Shown here piece after piece: positions 34,251 through 45,036 of a stretch of 64,000 bases of DNA. The DNA is taken from positions 5,146,001 through 5,210,000 of the forward strand of contig JAJFPB010000001.1 in NCBI GenBank assembly GCA_020881915.1, in the 5' to 3' direction. Numbering within the stretch: position 1 is the stretch's first letter; every line of letters begins with the position of its first letter. Made by a program: the position numbers and the translations under genes. Below the pieces are notes generated by a model, which saw nothing but the letters and a program-made list of their open reading frames with translations, was not told where the DNA came from and searched no databases. This DNA is from Paramyrothecium sp. XJ0827. Lineage: Eukaryota > Ascomycota > Sordariomycetes > Hypocreales > Stachybotryaceae.

Positions 34251-35775
34251 AACGCCGGAGCTGTCATCCTCACGCGACATTGTCCTGTCCTCTCCGGCTC
34301 CCGAAGGGCCCGAAGGGATTCAAGCGCTCTCTCTCTCTTCGTGCGAGGTGAAGCAACAGCCCGTATCAGGCGCAGTCTGATAGCTCGATTCGTCGTCACG
34401 TCTATTCTGCCACACACCAACAGGAGATGGCACCGCGAGTAGGATACAGGGACTTTGCCTCAACCTTATCCCCTCCATGTCCGGCCACGCATGTCTATAA
34501 GACGACTTTTCTTCATTCGGAGGCTTCCCCACTGGCCTCCGCTTTCGCCACGACAATCTCCTCCTTTGCGAACTTGACCGGGCGCCGGAAACCCCCATTT
34601 TGGTCATTGCCTGGCCCAGCAAGCCTGGCCCACGCTGACTTGCTGCTGACACAGGCGTCGACCTCCGGCGAGTCTAATCCAATGTCTTGCCTTGATCCTG
34701 CGGCACATGCCTTGTCTTATACCCATCCGGCTATCTGACTCGAATCGAGGTGCTTCATCCCGTTGTTTCGGCTCTAGGAGAGGCCCGTCTCACTCAGCTT
34801 GTTTCACACCACCACCTTCCCGTCCATCCTTCTCTCAATTTCCGGGACACTATGGTTCGGCGCGTAAGCGGCAGATACTCTCTGGATGGGTGGTTCGCCC
34901 ACACACCACCACCACGAACCACCACCACCAGCCCAAATTTTACCCTCGCCGATTAAGCCAATAGTTCCCACGAACCCACACGCCGGGATTATCCTTACTA
35001 CTTTCGGTACACAACCTCAGCCCTACGACGCCCAGCCACGCCGCCAACTCGAGTCTCACTGCAGACAAGACAGGGAGCACCCCGTTCCGGTCGTATTGTA
35101 TCGTGAAAAGACGTTCGCCTAGCGCTACAGAGCCTATCATTAATTTCTACATGTCTTGTCACCAGGTCAAGTAAATTTCGGATTCAACCTCCTAACAGCA
35201 AGCAATTCCATTTACAGACTTCCCCGCTTCGCCGTCGTGTGTGGAGCCTGGACGGCATACCCAAGCAATCCTTAAACGTGACCCCTCCGGCAACCCCCTT
35301 TTCCTTGAGCTTGTGTGTGGGTTGCCCCAATCGGATGTGATGCAACCCCCATACCTCGCCTCGGTGCCGAACGTCAATCACGCTTCGCAATGTCGGGAAC
35401 CAAGCGGGCATACAAAGTGAGACAAAAATGGACCCCATGATCAGAGGACAAGAAGGGGTATACATGTGCACCTTGTCTAATGAACACCTTTGCATGAGAG
35501 ATGCGAGACCCCGAATCCGACATAGTCAACATGGGAAGAGACCCGGTGTGTGCACCGGAAGGAGACCCGATATGCGGACCGGAAGGAAAATGAGATACAA
35601 CATCCTTCTTCAGGCCTTATTGTGATACGAACCCTCGTGCATCCTCATGGCTTCACAGAGGAGTACAATAAAGTGAGCCGTGATCGACCTGTCATTGGAG
35701 GACAGGCTGCAGCTACCATGCCATAAAAAAAGGCCATGATACTTGACGGATGCGCTTGTGCATGCGCCGAGCAGA

Positions 35776-37514
35776 TCAGAATCTCCAAATAGCATCCGAC
35801 ATTTTAGCCACGAGCGCCATTTCCTGCACATCGTGCACACGAACAATATCGGCTCCCCCTTGTACAGCTGCAGCAACGGTGGCTGCTGTCCCCCAAACCC
35901 TACTGGACGGCTCATCCACTCCTGTAACTTTGCCAATAAACTTCTTGCGACTCGAGCCAACCAGCCACGGCATATTTTCCAACCCTGGCCAGTATTTGAG
36001 CTCATCCAAGCGCCGTAGGAGCTCGAGGTTTTGCGCAGAGGTCTTGGCGAATCCTAAGCCTGGATCCAAGATGATCCGCCAACGCCGGATGCCGGCTGCT
36101 TCCGCCGCCCGCACACGAGAGATGAGTTCGGACGCGACAGTAGGTATGAGCCCGTCTGGGTAGGACGTGAGTGTCGTCATGTCGCGGGGCGTGCCGCGCA
36201 TGTGCATCAAGCAGATCGTCTTGCCCAGCCGGGCGACAGTAGGAAGCATGTCAGGATCGAGAACCCCGGCTGAGACGTCGTTGATGATATCTGCACCTCT
36301 GGCTATCGCCTGCTCGGCAACAGAGGCCCGGTACGTATCGACGCTAATGATGATGTGGCGGGTTTCGGGCAGGGAGCGGATGAGCTCGATGGCTGGCAGG
36401 ACGCGAGATGCTTCTTCCTCTGCGGAGACTTCAGGACGACCAGGCGCCGTAGACTGGCCCCCAACATCGATGATGGAAGCACCACTACGGACGATGTTGA
36501 GAACCGTTTCTGAGAGCTGCGCTGGGTCATGGCGGCCGCCGTCGGAAAATGAGTCTGGCGTCAGATTAAGAATGGCCATGACGTTGGTCTGCCTGCCGCT
36601 GGCAAGAGGCATGAGCGGAGCAACGGCGGAAGCCATGGGAGTTAGGGAGAGTAATGGCTCGCCGGATGGCAAGTCGTTGAGATGGTCTTGGATAAGTTTC
36701 CATGGCCGCGACGGATCCAACCCCTTGGAGGAAGCCAGTCTAAGATGAGGTCGTCAGAGCTGTGCCTTAGCTGCCAAAATGCAATGCCCTAGGGGGATGC
36801 TCACTCAGCTAGAGGTCGTAGTACAAACTCTCTTTCCGTGATTCCGGGATGAGGTATGGTGAGTCGGTCATGGTTGACCACCTCATCCTCGTAGAGCAGG
36901 ATGTCCAGGTCAATGTTACGGGGACCTTTGTCTACGAGCTTTCGTCGGCCCAGATCTCGCTCAATGGATTGAAGCTCGTCCAGCAGGGCCAATGGCTCCA
37001 AGTCGGTTTCGACCTGCGTTACGCGTTAGACATGGAAATGGCCAACCGAATAACCACATGGGGAGATCAGTGATTTGGATGACGCCGGGGTGCGCACCTC
37101 ACAAGCACCATTGATGAAGCGATCCTGGTCGGCATAGTACATGGGCTCCGTCTCCCAGAGGCTGCTTGTCCGCTTGACGCGGATGCCCCTCCGGTCCATC
37201 TCATTGCAGGCCTTTTCAATCTCAACAACGCGATCCCCCAAGTTGCTACCCAAGGCAATGTAAGCGGTCCTGGCCACCTTCTTCTGAGCCGACGAAGCGC
37301 AGGCGCAGCCAGAGTGGTAGCGAGGCGCTATGGGTGAGGGAGAGGAAACGCGCCGGGTTTGCGGGTTTCGGGTCCGCGCTCCTGCGGAAAGTAAGCATCG
37401 CGAAGCAGGCAGGCTGGCGCCGTCGGCGTAGGTGGACGTCGGCCGCCGCGCGGTCTGGCGAGCACACGCGGACAGGCTGCGCAGGGCTGAGCTTGAGACG
37501 TTGTTGAGCCTCAT
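35776..37514 (-). CDS. FOL1: Folate synthesis enzyme: HPPK-dihydropteroate synthase
   Basis: Three exons (37514-37098, 37013-36805, 36739-35776) give 529 residues. The introns of 84 and 65 bp (GTGCGC...CGCAG and GTGAGC...TTAG) keep both domains in frame. Residues 1-30 (MRLNNVSSSALRSLSACARQ onward) look like a mitochondrial presequence. HPPK spans about 83-208, with IALGSNLGDR, SSLWETEPMY and the catalytic KGPRNIDLDILLYED. DHPS begins at about 255, with NVMAILNLTPDSFSDGG, SIIDVGGQSTAPG and ILDPGLGFAKT. It makes 6-hydroxymethyl-dihydropterin diphosphate and condenses it with p-aminobenzoate; DHPS is the sulfonamide target. No FolB aldolase domain precedes HPPK, unlike trifunctional yeast Fol1. 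Upstream in-frame sequence to 37583 has no ATG, so the start is 37514. It is divergent from the ACBP gene. Confidence 0.92.
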
Positions 37515-38455
37515 TGCGGTTGGAGTGAGGCCGTAGAACCAGCCGAGGAAGGGGACTGGAACATCGAGCTCGGAAAAGAGCAACGAATTATTTGGCTGAG
37601 GGAGCTACCTGAAATTGAGGCACACGCCATGGAGTGTGGCTAGCTCCACTTACTTCTATGGGCAGGGTTGCTGGGTCGATGACAGCGATGGCAAGTCATT
37701 GCATTCGAAGACAGCTCTGAGCTGTCGCCAAGACTAAGGAAGAAGAGGAGGAGACAGAAACAATTTGGACTATTTCCTGTTCAATATTTGGCATGCACGC
37801 TCCCACATACTATGGCTGTTGTTCAGACATGATTGCATCACCACAAGGTGTTGTGCCTAGTCGAAAGGTGGGTAACTTTGCCCGCCAGTGAATGACGTCT
37901 TTTTCCTTGCGCTCCCTTGAATGAGGTTCCCCAACGGAGGATGGTAGAATGTCGATGGCTGCGAGGAAAGATGAATTAATGAAACGCTTTTGGATGATAT
38001 AAATTGTGTCGAAAAAGGCGTCGGGGAAGCGGGTATCATTAGCAATGGAACGGCTGCTGGTGGCTCAGATGGTTCAACAAAAGAGACTTTGCTTGAATTG
38101 GGTTAAAGGCAGGTCCCACGTCACCACTGACCACTGACCACTGACCACTGACCACTGGACTGGACTGGACTGGACAGGGGACAGGGGACAGGGGACAGGG
38201 ACAGGTGCTTGTGCTCGTGCTCGTGCCTGTGCCTGCACTGGCGGTACTGACTCTGGCTCGTGACCCCGCCAGAAGCTCCAAACAAGCCCCTCCCTCGCCG
38301 CCGGCGCAAGCCATCCGTCAAAACTCCAAACTCCCTTGGCCTACCCCTCAACAAACCCATCCTCAACAGCTACAAAACCACCACTATTCGCACTCACCTT
38401 CCGCTAACAAACTTTTCGCAACTCTCCAACCCAATTCTCAAGCACTCCTTGCACA
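37515..38455. promoter_or_regulatory. FOL1/ACBP divergent intergenic region
   Basis: 941 bp between the two divergent start codons. It contains the compound tandem-repeat tract at 38124-38236 and C/A-rich sequence just upstream of the ACBP ATG. No gene is supported, and no clear TATA box was seen. Confidence 0.45.
38124..38236 (+). repeat. Compound tandem-repeat tract
   Basis: Several short repeat families lie back to back: five units of CCACTGA (last unit CCACTGG, 38124-38158), four of ACTGG (38154-38173), about four of ACAGGGG/ACAGGG (38174-38205), then TGCTCG/TGCCTG units to about 38236. Adjacent units differ by small changes. It sits 220-330 bp upstream of the ACBP ATG. Confidence 0.85.
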
Positions 38456-39012
38456 ATGTCTGCTCCTCAGAGTGACGCCTTCAAGAAGGCCGTGGTCGAC
38501 TCCAAGAAGCTCACCTCCAAGCCTGGCAACGACGAGCTCCTCGAGCTCTACGGTAGGCACCAACCCCCCCCCCCTCCCCTTCCCCAGCAACGAACGTCAG
38601 ACACGGCGAGCTCAGCTACTGGTTAAACCCGCATCCGCTGACAAGGTCTCTCCCCGGACTACAGCTCTGTTCAAGGTCGGCACTGGTGAGGACATCTCCA
38701 AGGCCCCCGCCCCCGGCATGTTCGACCTCAAGGCAAGTCTACAATAACCCTCAATGGCCTCTACCTTTCCCCTTCGTCCGCCCTCTCACGTAACCTGCAT
38801 TTCATGCTACCACGGAAAGTACTTGGGCTAACGCGCGGCCTCTTTGCGTTCGTTTCCTACAGGGCAAGGCCAAGAAGAACGCCTGGCAGAAGGTCGCCGA
38901 CGAGGGCATCTCCGCCGAGACGGCCCAGGAGCGATACGTCGCCCTCGTCGAGAAGCTGAAGGAGTCGTGCGGCTACGACGAGAACAAGGAGCCCGAGGCC
39001 GTTGGCAACTAG
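38456..39012 (+). CDS. ACB1: Acyl-CoA-binding protein
   Basis: Three exons (38456-38552, 38665-38732, 38863-39012) give 104 residues. This is a complete ACBP four-helix bundle: AFKKAVVDSKKL, ELLELYALFKVGTGEDISKA, then the signature APGMFDLKGKAKKNAWQKV and the C-terminal helix ERYVALVEKLKE. Ligand-contact positions of the family, such as Tyr32, Lys36 and the KGKAK lysines, are present. It binds medium- and long-chain acyl-CoA in the cytosol and buffers the pool for lipid synthesis and beta-oxidation. The first intron is GT-AG (112 bp). The second (38733-38862) starts with GC (GCAAGT) and ends CTACAG, with a CTAAC branch point at about 38828; only the GC donor keeps the LKGKAK motif intact. Confidence 0.95.
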
Positions 39013-40146
39013 AGCGGGGAAAAGGCGCTCGGGAAGCATCAAGCGTGATTTGTTAGGAAACCAGCTCTATTTCTGGCCGAAGCCTGGCGGCGGCGGCAGA
39101 AGCAGCAGCAGCAGCAGGCGACGGAACGGTGGGCTCATACGTTTGTTTCCCTTCACTTCATGATCAAGCCGGATCTCAGCGGCAGTACAAGACACGCAAT
39201 GCATACACACGTACAATGACGTCAAATCCTTGTTCCCCGTGCAGTCACTCCTTTTTGGAATTGTAAATTGTAGGTCGCGAACTTGAGCGTATGTATACTG
39301 TAAATTAAGTAAATATCAAAAAGGGTTGCCCGTGGCCCATTGTTGAACGCATCGTGGCATCCTCCTGCATGATGCCACGTTCGCCCAACGCGGACGGTCA
39401 GGTCGGTTCCACGCTGTGCTGCCCGCTACGTACGTAGGAGCATGTGATGGGTACTATGTAAGGTACCCTCCCAGGGCCCAGGGCCCAGAGCCCGGGTGCC
39501 AAGCACTCGTCGTCGCAGGCTCAGCCACGGGGTCACCAGCCGGTTTCTCACCGAAGCGCCACCCCATGCCAGAGGCCAGAGGCCAAAGGCCACAGGCCAC
39601 TGCAATCGCTCGGGCGCGGTCACAAGGGGGCCTATCGGCTCGGTCCAGGCCACACGCGCGCGATGGGGTACTGGGTAGAGAGTTAGTTCAGCCACTGGCT
39701 GGGCTCTGTTGCCAGAATGCCAGCTTATTTTTCCCTCCCTCTTTTTTTTTTTTCCTCGGCTCCTTTTTCTTGCTTTCCCCAGATTTTCTGGCTCTGCCCC
39801 GGGACCTCGGAAGCCGACTAGTCCGGGAAGGGAAAGTCGTGGCCCCACCAGCCCTCCAAACCTCGGCATGTGCTCTCGATGCTGATGCGCCTTTGGCTCG
39901 GACTCGGCCGCCAATACCCTGACATTTCCCTCCTTCGCCCGAGCTGAGCGTCCTGCTTCTTTCTTCCCATCATCCTCCTCACCACCACTACCACTGCCCC
40001 GTCCTCTTTAAACTCGAGAACAAATCCCTTCTTTCTCTTCCTCTCGCCCTTCCAGTCAGATAGAAAACAATCCTGCCTCCTGGGACTGTCCGGCCTGCTT
40101 CACTCCCTCCTTTCTCCATCCTCCTTCCCACAGTAACTCGCACAAG
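39013..40146. other. Intergenic: ACBP 3' side and flavoprotein promoter
   Basis: About 1.1 kb. It holds an AGC trinucleotide run just after the ACBP stop (about 39100-39117), GGCCCAG and GGCCAGA/GGCCAAA imperfect repeats (about 39473-39492 and 39568-39600), and a CT-rich tract at 39940-40130 leading into the next start codon. No gene is supported. Confidence 0.5.
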
Positions 40147-41388
40147 ATGGCCTCACCACGTACGTTAACCTTCCCCTCCCCGTTTGCTTGCGCTTCTTCC
40201 CCTCGCTGACCTGTCCACCGCACTCGCAGAGAAGATCCGAACCCCCATCACCGACTTGTTCGGCATCAAGCACCCCGTGCTGCTCGCCGGCATGAACGTC
40301 GCCGCTGGGCCCAAGCTGGCCGCTGCCGTCTCCAACGCCGGCGGCCTCGGTGTCATCGGCGGCGTCGGCTACACCCCCGACATGCTCCGCGAGCAGATCG
40401 CCGAGCTCAAGAGCTACCTGGACGACAAGAACGCGCCCTTCGGCGTCGACCTGCTGCTGCCCCAGGTCGGCGGCAGTGCCCGCAAGACCAAGTAAGTGGA
40501 GACGCCGCGCGGGCGTAGACCCTGCCTGTTCCTTCTGTCACATGCTAACCAAAATTCCCCGACAGCTACGACTACACCAAGGGCAAGCTCAATGAGCTCG
40601 TCGACATCATCATCGAGTCCGGCTGCAAGCTGTTCGTCTCCGCCGTCGGTGTCCCCCCCAAGGCTGTCGTCGACAGGCTGCACGCCGCCGGCATTGTCTA
40701 CATGAACATGATCGGCCACGTCAAGCACGTCAAGAAGTGCATTGAGCTCGGCGTCGACATCATCTGCGCCCAGGGCGGCGAGGGCGGCGGCCACACCGGC
40801 GACATCCCCACCACCGTCCTGATCCCCGCCGTCGTTGAGATCTGCAACAAGCACAAGTCTCCTCTGACCGGCGGACCCGTCCAGGTCATCGCCGCCGGCG
40901 GCATCCACAACGGCCAGCTGCTCGCCGCCTCCCTGATGATGGGCGCCGGCGCCGTCTGGGTCGGCACCCGCTTCATCCTCACCGACGAGGCCGGCGCCCC
41001 CAAGGCCCACAAGGACGCCGTCCGCACCGCCGGCCACGACGACAACGTCCGCACCATCATCTTCACCGGCCGCCCCATGCGCGTCCGCAACAACGACTAC
41101 ATCAGCGACTGGGAGAACAACCGCGTGCAGGAGATGAAGGAGCTCGCCGCCAAGGGCACCATCCCCTACGAGGCCGACCTCGACAAGATCATGAACAGCG
41201 AGGGCGACAGCAGCAGCGAGGGCGGCGACGACGAGGACGACCCCCTCGACAAGTTCCGACCTTTCCTCATGGGCAAGGCCGCCGCCGTCGTCAACGAGCA
41301 GAAGCCCGCCAAGGCGGTCGTCGACGAGTTCGTCGACGACGCCGTGTCTTGGCTCCAGAAGGGCAACAAGATGATCGCCAAGCTGTAA
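40147..41388 (+). CDS. Nitronate monooxygenase-like FMN oxidoreductase
   Basis: Three exons: a 13-bp first exon (40147-40159), then 40230-40491 and 40566-41388, giving 365 residues. Introns of 70 and 74 bp are GT-AG. The TIM-barrel signatures of the 2-nitropropane dioxygenase/NMO family are present: ITDLFGIKHPVLLAGMN at the start, AVSNAGGLGVIGGVGYTPD, the active-site strand QGGEGGGHTGDIPTTVLIP, and the FMN phosphate site AAGGIHNGQLLAASLMMGAG followed by AVWVGTRF. Such flavoenzymes oxidise alkyl nitronates such as propionate-3-nitronate, though many relatives have unknown substrates. An acidic insertion (SEGDSSSEGGDDEDD) lies near residue 315. Very high GC3 suggests strong expression. The tiny first exon is supported by the MASPQKIRTPI reading across the junction. 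Confidence 0.9.
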
Positions 41389-42041
41389 ATGTTACGATAG
41401 CATGTGTAAGAAAAATGAGCATTGATTCGTTTGTTTCCTCACCTCATGAGCGGATACCAAACCTTCGTACCTAGTCTACGTAGCTGCACGTCTTTTTTTT
41501 TTTCTTCTTCTTTCTCCATATACAATGGCCGAGGCTCATTCATGTACTGTGAGAATTGTCTCAACATGCATCATCACATGTCGAATCTGTTCACGCTGTG
41601 CCCCGCCTGCCAACCAGAAGCTGAATAAGAAATCTATTTCAATTGCTAAACCAAATGAGCATCAATCAAGTCAAGTCAAGTCAGTCAGTCAGTCAGTCAA
41701 TCCATCCCGCGTTACACAATGGCGCCGTCGCATGGCAGCGCACCTGTCAACCCTCCCGTGGCAACCCGCCTCTTGTGGCATGGGTCCCCCTTCTCGCCCC
41801 TGTTTAAGTAGAACTCGTCAAGTGCTACGCCCGCGCCGGCCACGTAGGCCTCCAAACATTATCTGTAGCTCCGAGGTCACCTGGAAACAAATCTTTGCTT
41901 TTCTGCTGTAGTGCCGCCCCCCTTTGTGTGCGTGATTCATCCCATGCAGTCTGGAAGTAGAAGCTTTTCCCCCCCCACGGCCATCCCTCGGCATTTCCTC
42001 ACGTGTTCACATAGTTTCTTTCCAATTACACAGAACACATC
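41389..42041. other. Convergent 3' region with CAAGT/CAGT repeat
   Basis: 653 bp between the converging flavoprotein and GLO3 stop codons. A tandem tract of CAAGT units turning into CAGT units lies at about 41666-41700. Small open frames here lack coding character. Confidence 0.55.
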
Positions 42042-43758
42042 TCAGCTGCGCAGGTACGCACGGATGGCTCCCTGCAGGCGGGTGGCGCCCTCACCCAGGA
42101 CGTTGGACAGGTTCTCCAGATCGTCACCGGCGGTGATGCCGAACCGGCGGACAAAGTCCTTGGCGGCAGACTCAAGATCACCGTAATCCTCCTGGGCCTC
42201 CTCCTCAGGTCGGCCAAAGTAGGCATTTGAGGAGATGGCGCTGGCGCCCTCGAAGCCTTGCAGACGCGTCTTGGCCTCGGCTTGGGCGTTGGGGTCGAAG
42301 GCACCCTTGCCAAAGTACTCATCGGAGGAGATGCCCTTCTGCGCGCCAAATTTGGACCTAGCGAAGTTGTCTGATTCGTCTGGAGGAAGAGGAATGACTG
42401 TTAGCATATGGTAGACTGAGGGAGGGGGTTGAGTCACGTACCTTCAGCGGTAGCCTTGACGGGACCGACAGAGCCGAAACCGCCAGCATTCTTCTTGGGA
42501 GCGGCAGCTGCAGGCTTACCGCCGCCAACTTGACCGAATCCGAGCCTTCCAATGCCCATACCGAGTCTCTCAACCTCGGCATTCGACTTCTGGCGAGTAT
42601 GCGAGCTGGCGCTACCACGCGAGGGACTGACAGGGGTAGGCGAGATGATGCTAGCAGCTCCAGACGCACTGCTGTCCTTGGTATCCTGCTCCTCTTCGGC
42701 ATCCGGGTCATAGCCGAGTTTGGTGATACGATCGGCTTCTTCCTTGGCCTTTTTCTCAGCCTCGTCGAAGTCAATCAAGTCGCCCGTTACCTTCTTCGCT
42801 CCCAGCTTCTGGGTTGTCTTCTTGGCACCGAGGACGCTGGCCTTTCGCGGGCCGCCGGTCGTTGCAGTCTTTCGCAGAGCAGCGGAGGTGGTGATGCGGC
42901 TTGCGGCAGGCTTGGACTCGGTCGAGTCAGTCTTTGATAGCGGAGAGGTGGACCGAGCAATATCCTTGCCATTGCCGGCGTTCAGGAAGGGAGAGGGAGT
43001 GCGGCCCATGACCGGGGGCGTGGCCGTCCGAGAAACGGGAGGTGTCGGCTTCTTGATCGCGGGCTTATCCCAGGATGAGAAGAAATCGTCGTCAGGCTCG
43101 CCAGCCGGGGTAGCGCTGCCGTCATCTTCAGCGGCATCGGTGATGACAACCTCGCCAGGGAATCTAGCAGCATCCGTCAGTAATCGGGTTTCAAATGGTT
43201 GTTCACGCGCACTGCCACATACTCCTTAGCATCTCTAGCAGCTCGTCGCTTGAGCTCATCCTTGTACTTGGTGGCAGCGTTCGATTGATATTTCGTCTTG
43301 GGGTCCTTGCTGTTCAAGGCGGCAGTGCCGCCGTTCTGCTGGAAGAACTTGGTAGCAGACTCATTGCCACCAACCTTCATCATCCGCAGTTGATCCCATT
43401 GCCACTCTGCGAGATAGGAGGTTAGAAAACGAGTCTAGTGCCACGCTTACTTCGTCAAAGGGAGGCCTACGGTCGAGGTTTGTTGATCGCACAAAGGAGA
43501 TGTGCACACCGAGGTTACGGTGGTTCGCGGAGCAGTCCAGGCAAAGGTAGATGCCGAAGGGTACGGACGTCCAGGTCGGGTTCTTCTGGCTACAATCGAA
43601 GCAGATCTAAGCCGGCACCAGGTCTGTCAGTATCGATCCGGTATCGCAACGCAAAACCAAACGGGCATCGCCCGCGCATCCCATACCTTGTTAGCCGGCT
43701 TCGACTTCAACTTCTCGAAGATCTTCAGCGACTGCTGCTTTGACGCGAGTGCACTCAT
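42042..43758 (-). CDS. GLO3: ADP-ribosylation factor GTPase-activating protein Glo3
   Basis: Five exons (43758-43687, 43606-43471, 43406-43223, 43163-42442, 42379-42042) give 483 residues. The four introns (59-80 bp) have donors GTATGG, GTAGGC, GTATGT and GTACGT. The ArfGAP zinc finger is [11 protein letters not shown]...LCLDC (C-x2-C-x16-C-x2-C, from about 26), followed by the arginine-finger segment [14 protein letters not shown] and [17 protein letters not shown] Ser/Pro/Lys-rich middle binds coatomer in the family. The C-terminus has two Glo3 repeats, [12 protein letters not shown] and ISSNAYFGR. Glo3 activates GTP hydrolysis on Arf1 at COPI vesicles for Golgi-to-ER retrieval. It shares a 403-bp divergent promoter region with TIM21. 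Confidence 0.92.
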
Positions 43759-44161
43759 GTTGGCGGTCGTTGGGGGTGAACAGAATGCGATCCTACGCGC
43801 CCAAGTCCAAGGATTTCTCTTTCAAGTACGAGGAGCCGTGGAGTCCCAGGCGCCGTGTCTCTCGGGTTTACGTTAGGTGAGGTTTAGGTTGTACGTTCAG
43901 GAGACCAAGGAGGGCGATTTGGTAAAGTGGCATATCGGATGGTGCGCTTGTCTGTTTACGGTTAGTCTCGTTGCCCCACGGCTGGGTTTCTGCCGAGAGC
44001 GGTGAGGAAGCTCCGATGCCCTTGGCTTTCATTGCCGGACCTCTCGAATGCAACAAGCTGCTCCAACCCCAAAGCTTTCAATCGGTGAAGACCCCTGGGA
44101 TCTTCTCAAACTCTCGGGACGAAGAACAGCCGAGGGAGATGATGGCAGTTTGTGAGCCGCC
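43759..44161. promoter_or_regulatory. GLO3/TIM21 bidirectional promoter region
   Basis: Only 403 bp separate the two divergent ATGs, so leaders and promoters of both housekeeping genes must fit here. I saw no TATA box and no PAC-like CTTATCG word. Confidence 0.5.
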
Positions 44162-45036
44162 ATGATCAAGCCAATCAGCTCTGCCGCCGCGCTCCGGCCG
44201 GCCACGACCCTCGTCAGCGGCCCGTCCATTCGAACGATGCTGCACGCCAGGCCGTACGCAACACAGAACAGCTTGGGGACCACCGCCTCTCAGACGACGA
44301 GAAGGCGCACTGTGACCCCGTTCAACGATGATGGGCACGTGCCCTGGAACCAGCTGTCCGCCGCAGAGAAAACGGCGAGAGCCACTCAGCAGAGCTTCAA
44401 TTTCGGCATGATCATCGCAGGTCTTGTGCTAACAGTAAGAGCATCCGCTTGCCACTCACCGGGCCGGTAGCTGACATTCACTCCAGGGTGGCGTTGCCTA
44501 CTTCCTCTGGACCGACGTATTTTCCCCGGACAGCAAGACCGCTTTGTTCAACCGCGCCGTGGATAAGATCAAGAAGGATCCGCGGTGCTTGGAGCTCCTC
44601 GGCGACGCGAAGAAAATTACGGCCCACGGCGATGAGACATTCAACAAGTGGCGCCGGGCACGCCCGCTTGCGTAAGGCCCCTGTCCAGGTCTCAAGGAAC
44701 TATTCTAGAAGAGTGCCGTGCTAATGTTGCCGTAGGGCCACCGAACGTGTGGACCCTCAAGGAAACCATCACTTGTTGATGCACTTCTTCGTAAGTCCCT
44801 CGGGAAGGCATTCCTCCTTGTCAGAGAGTTAACGGTGTTTGCAGGTCGATGGCCCCGCGAACAACGGCGTTGCCCACTTACACATGATCAAGTATAGGGG
44901 CCAGGACGACTATGAGTACAAGTACCTGTTCGTCGACGTGAAGGGGCATCCCAAGATATACCTGGAAAATGCCGACAACTCGCCATCAGGCAATGGAAAA
45001 GACGGTTTCCGCCTCTTTGGAGTCAAGTGGAAGTGA
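44162..45036 (+). CDS. TIM21: Mitochondrial import inner membrane translocase subunit Tim21
   Basis: Four exons (44162-44434, 44487-44671, 44736-44790, 44845-45036) give 234 residues. The introns (52, 64 and 54 bp) are GT-AG and phase-consistent. The N-terminus is a presequence rich in Arg, Ser and Thr (residues 1-50). A single membrane span follows at about 79-100 (FGMIIAGLVLTGGVAYFLWT), then the intermembrane-space Tim21 fold, including DPRCLELLGD, GNHHLLMHFFVDGP, YEYKYLFVDVKGHPKIYLEN and a C-terminal FRLFGVKWK. Tim21 tethers the TOM complex to TIM23 during presequence import and links TIM23 to respiratory complexes. The second exon junction restores RPLAATERVDPQG. Length and layout match the fungal family. 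Confidence 0.94.

Larger units (their letters stand above)
31143..35775. other. 4.6-kb convergent gene-poor region
   Basis: Lies between the 3' ends of the NDT80 regulator and FOL1. Open frames are short and overlapping. It holds a 15-nt G run (33172-33186), an ACAGCA microsatellite (about 34222-34250), and several AGGTACCT-like words (31871-31880, 33459-33467, 33584-33594, 33979-33984). No gene is supported. Confidence 0.5.

Noticed and set aside
36167..36748. 193-codon plus-strand ORF
   Set aside because: It is antisense to the DHPS domain of FOL1; Ser/Arg/Met-rich shadow frame.
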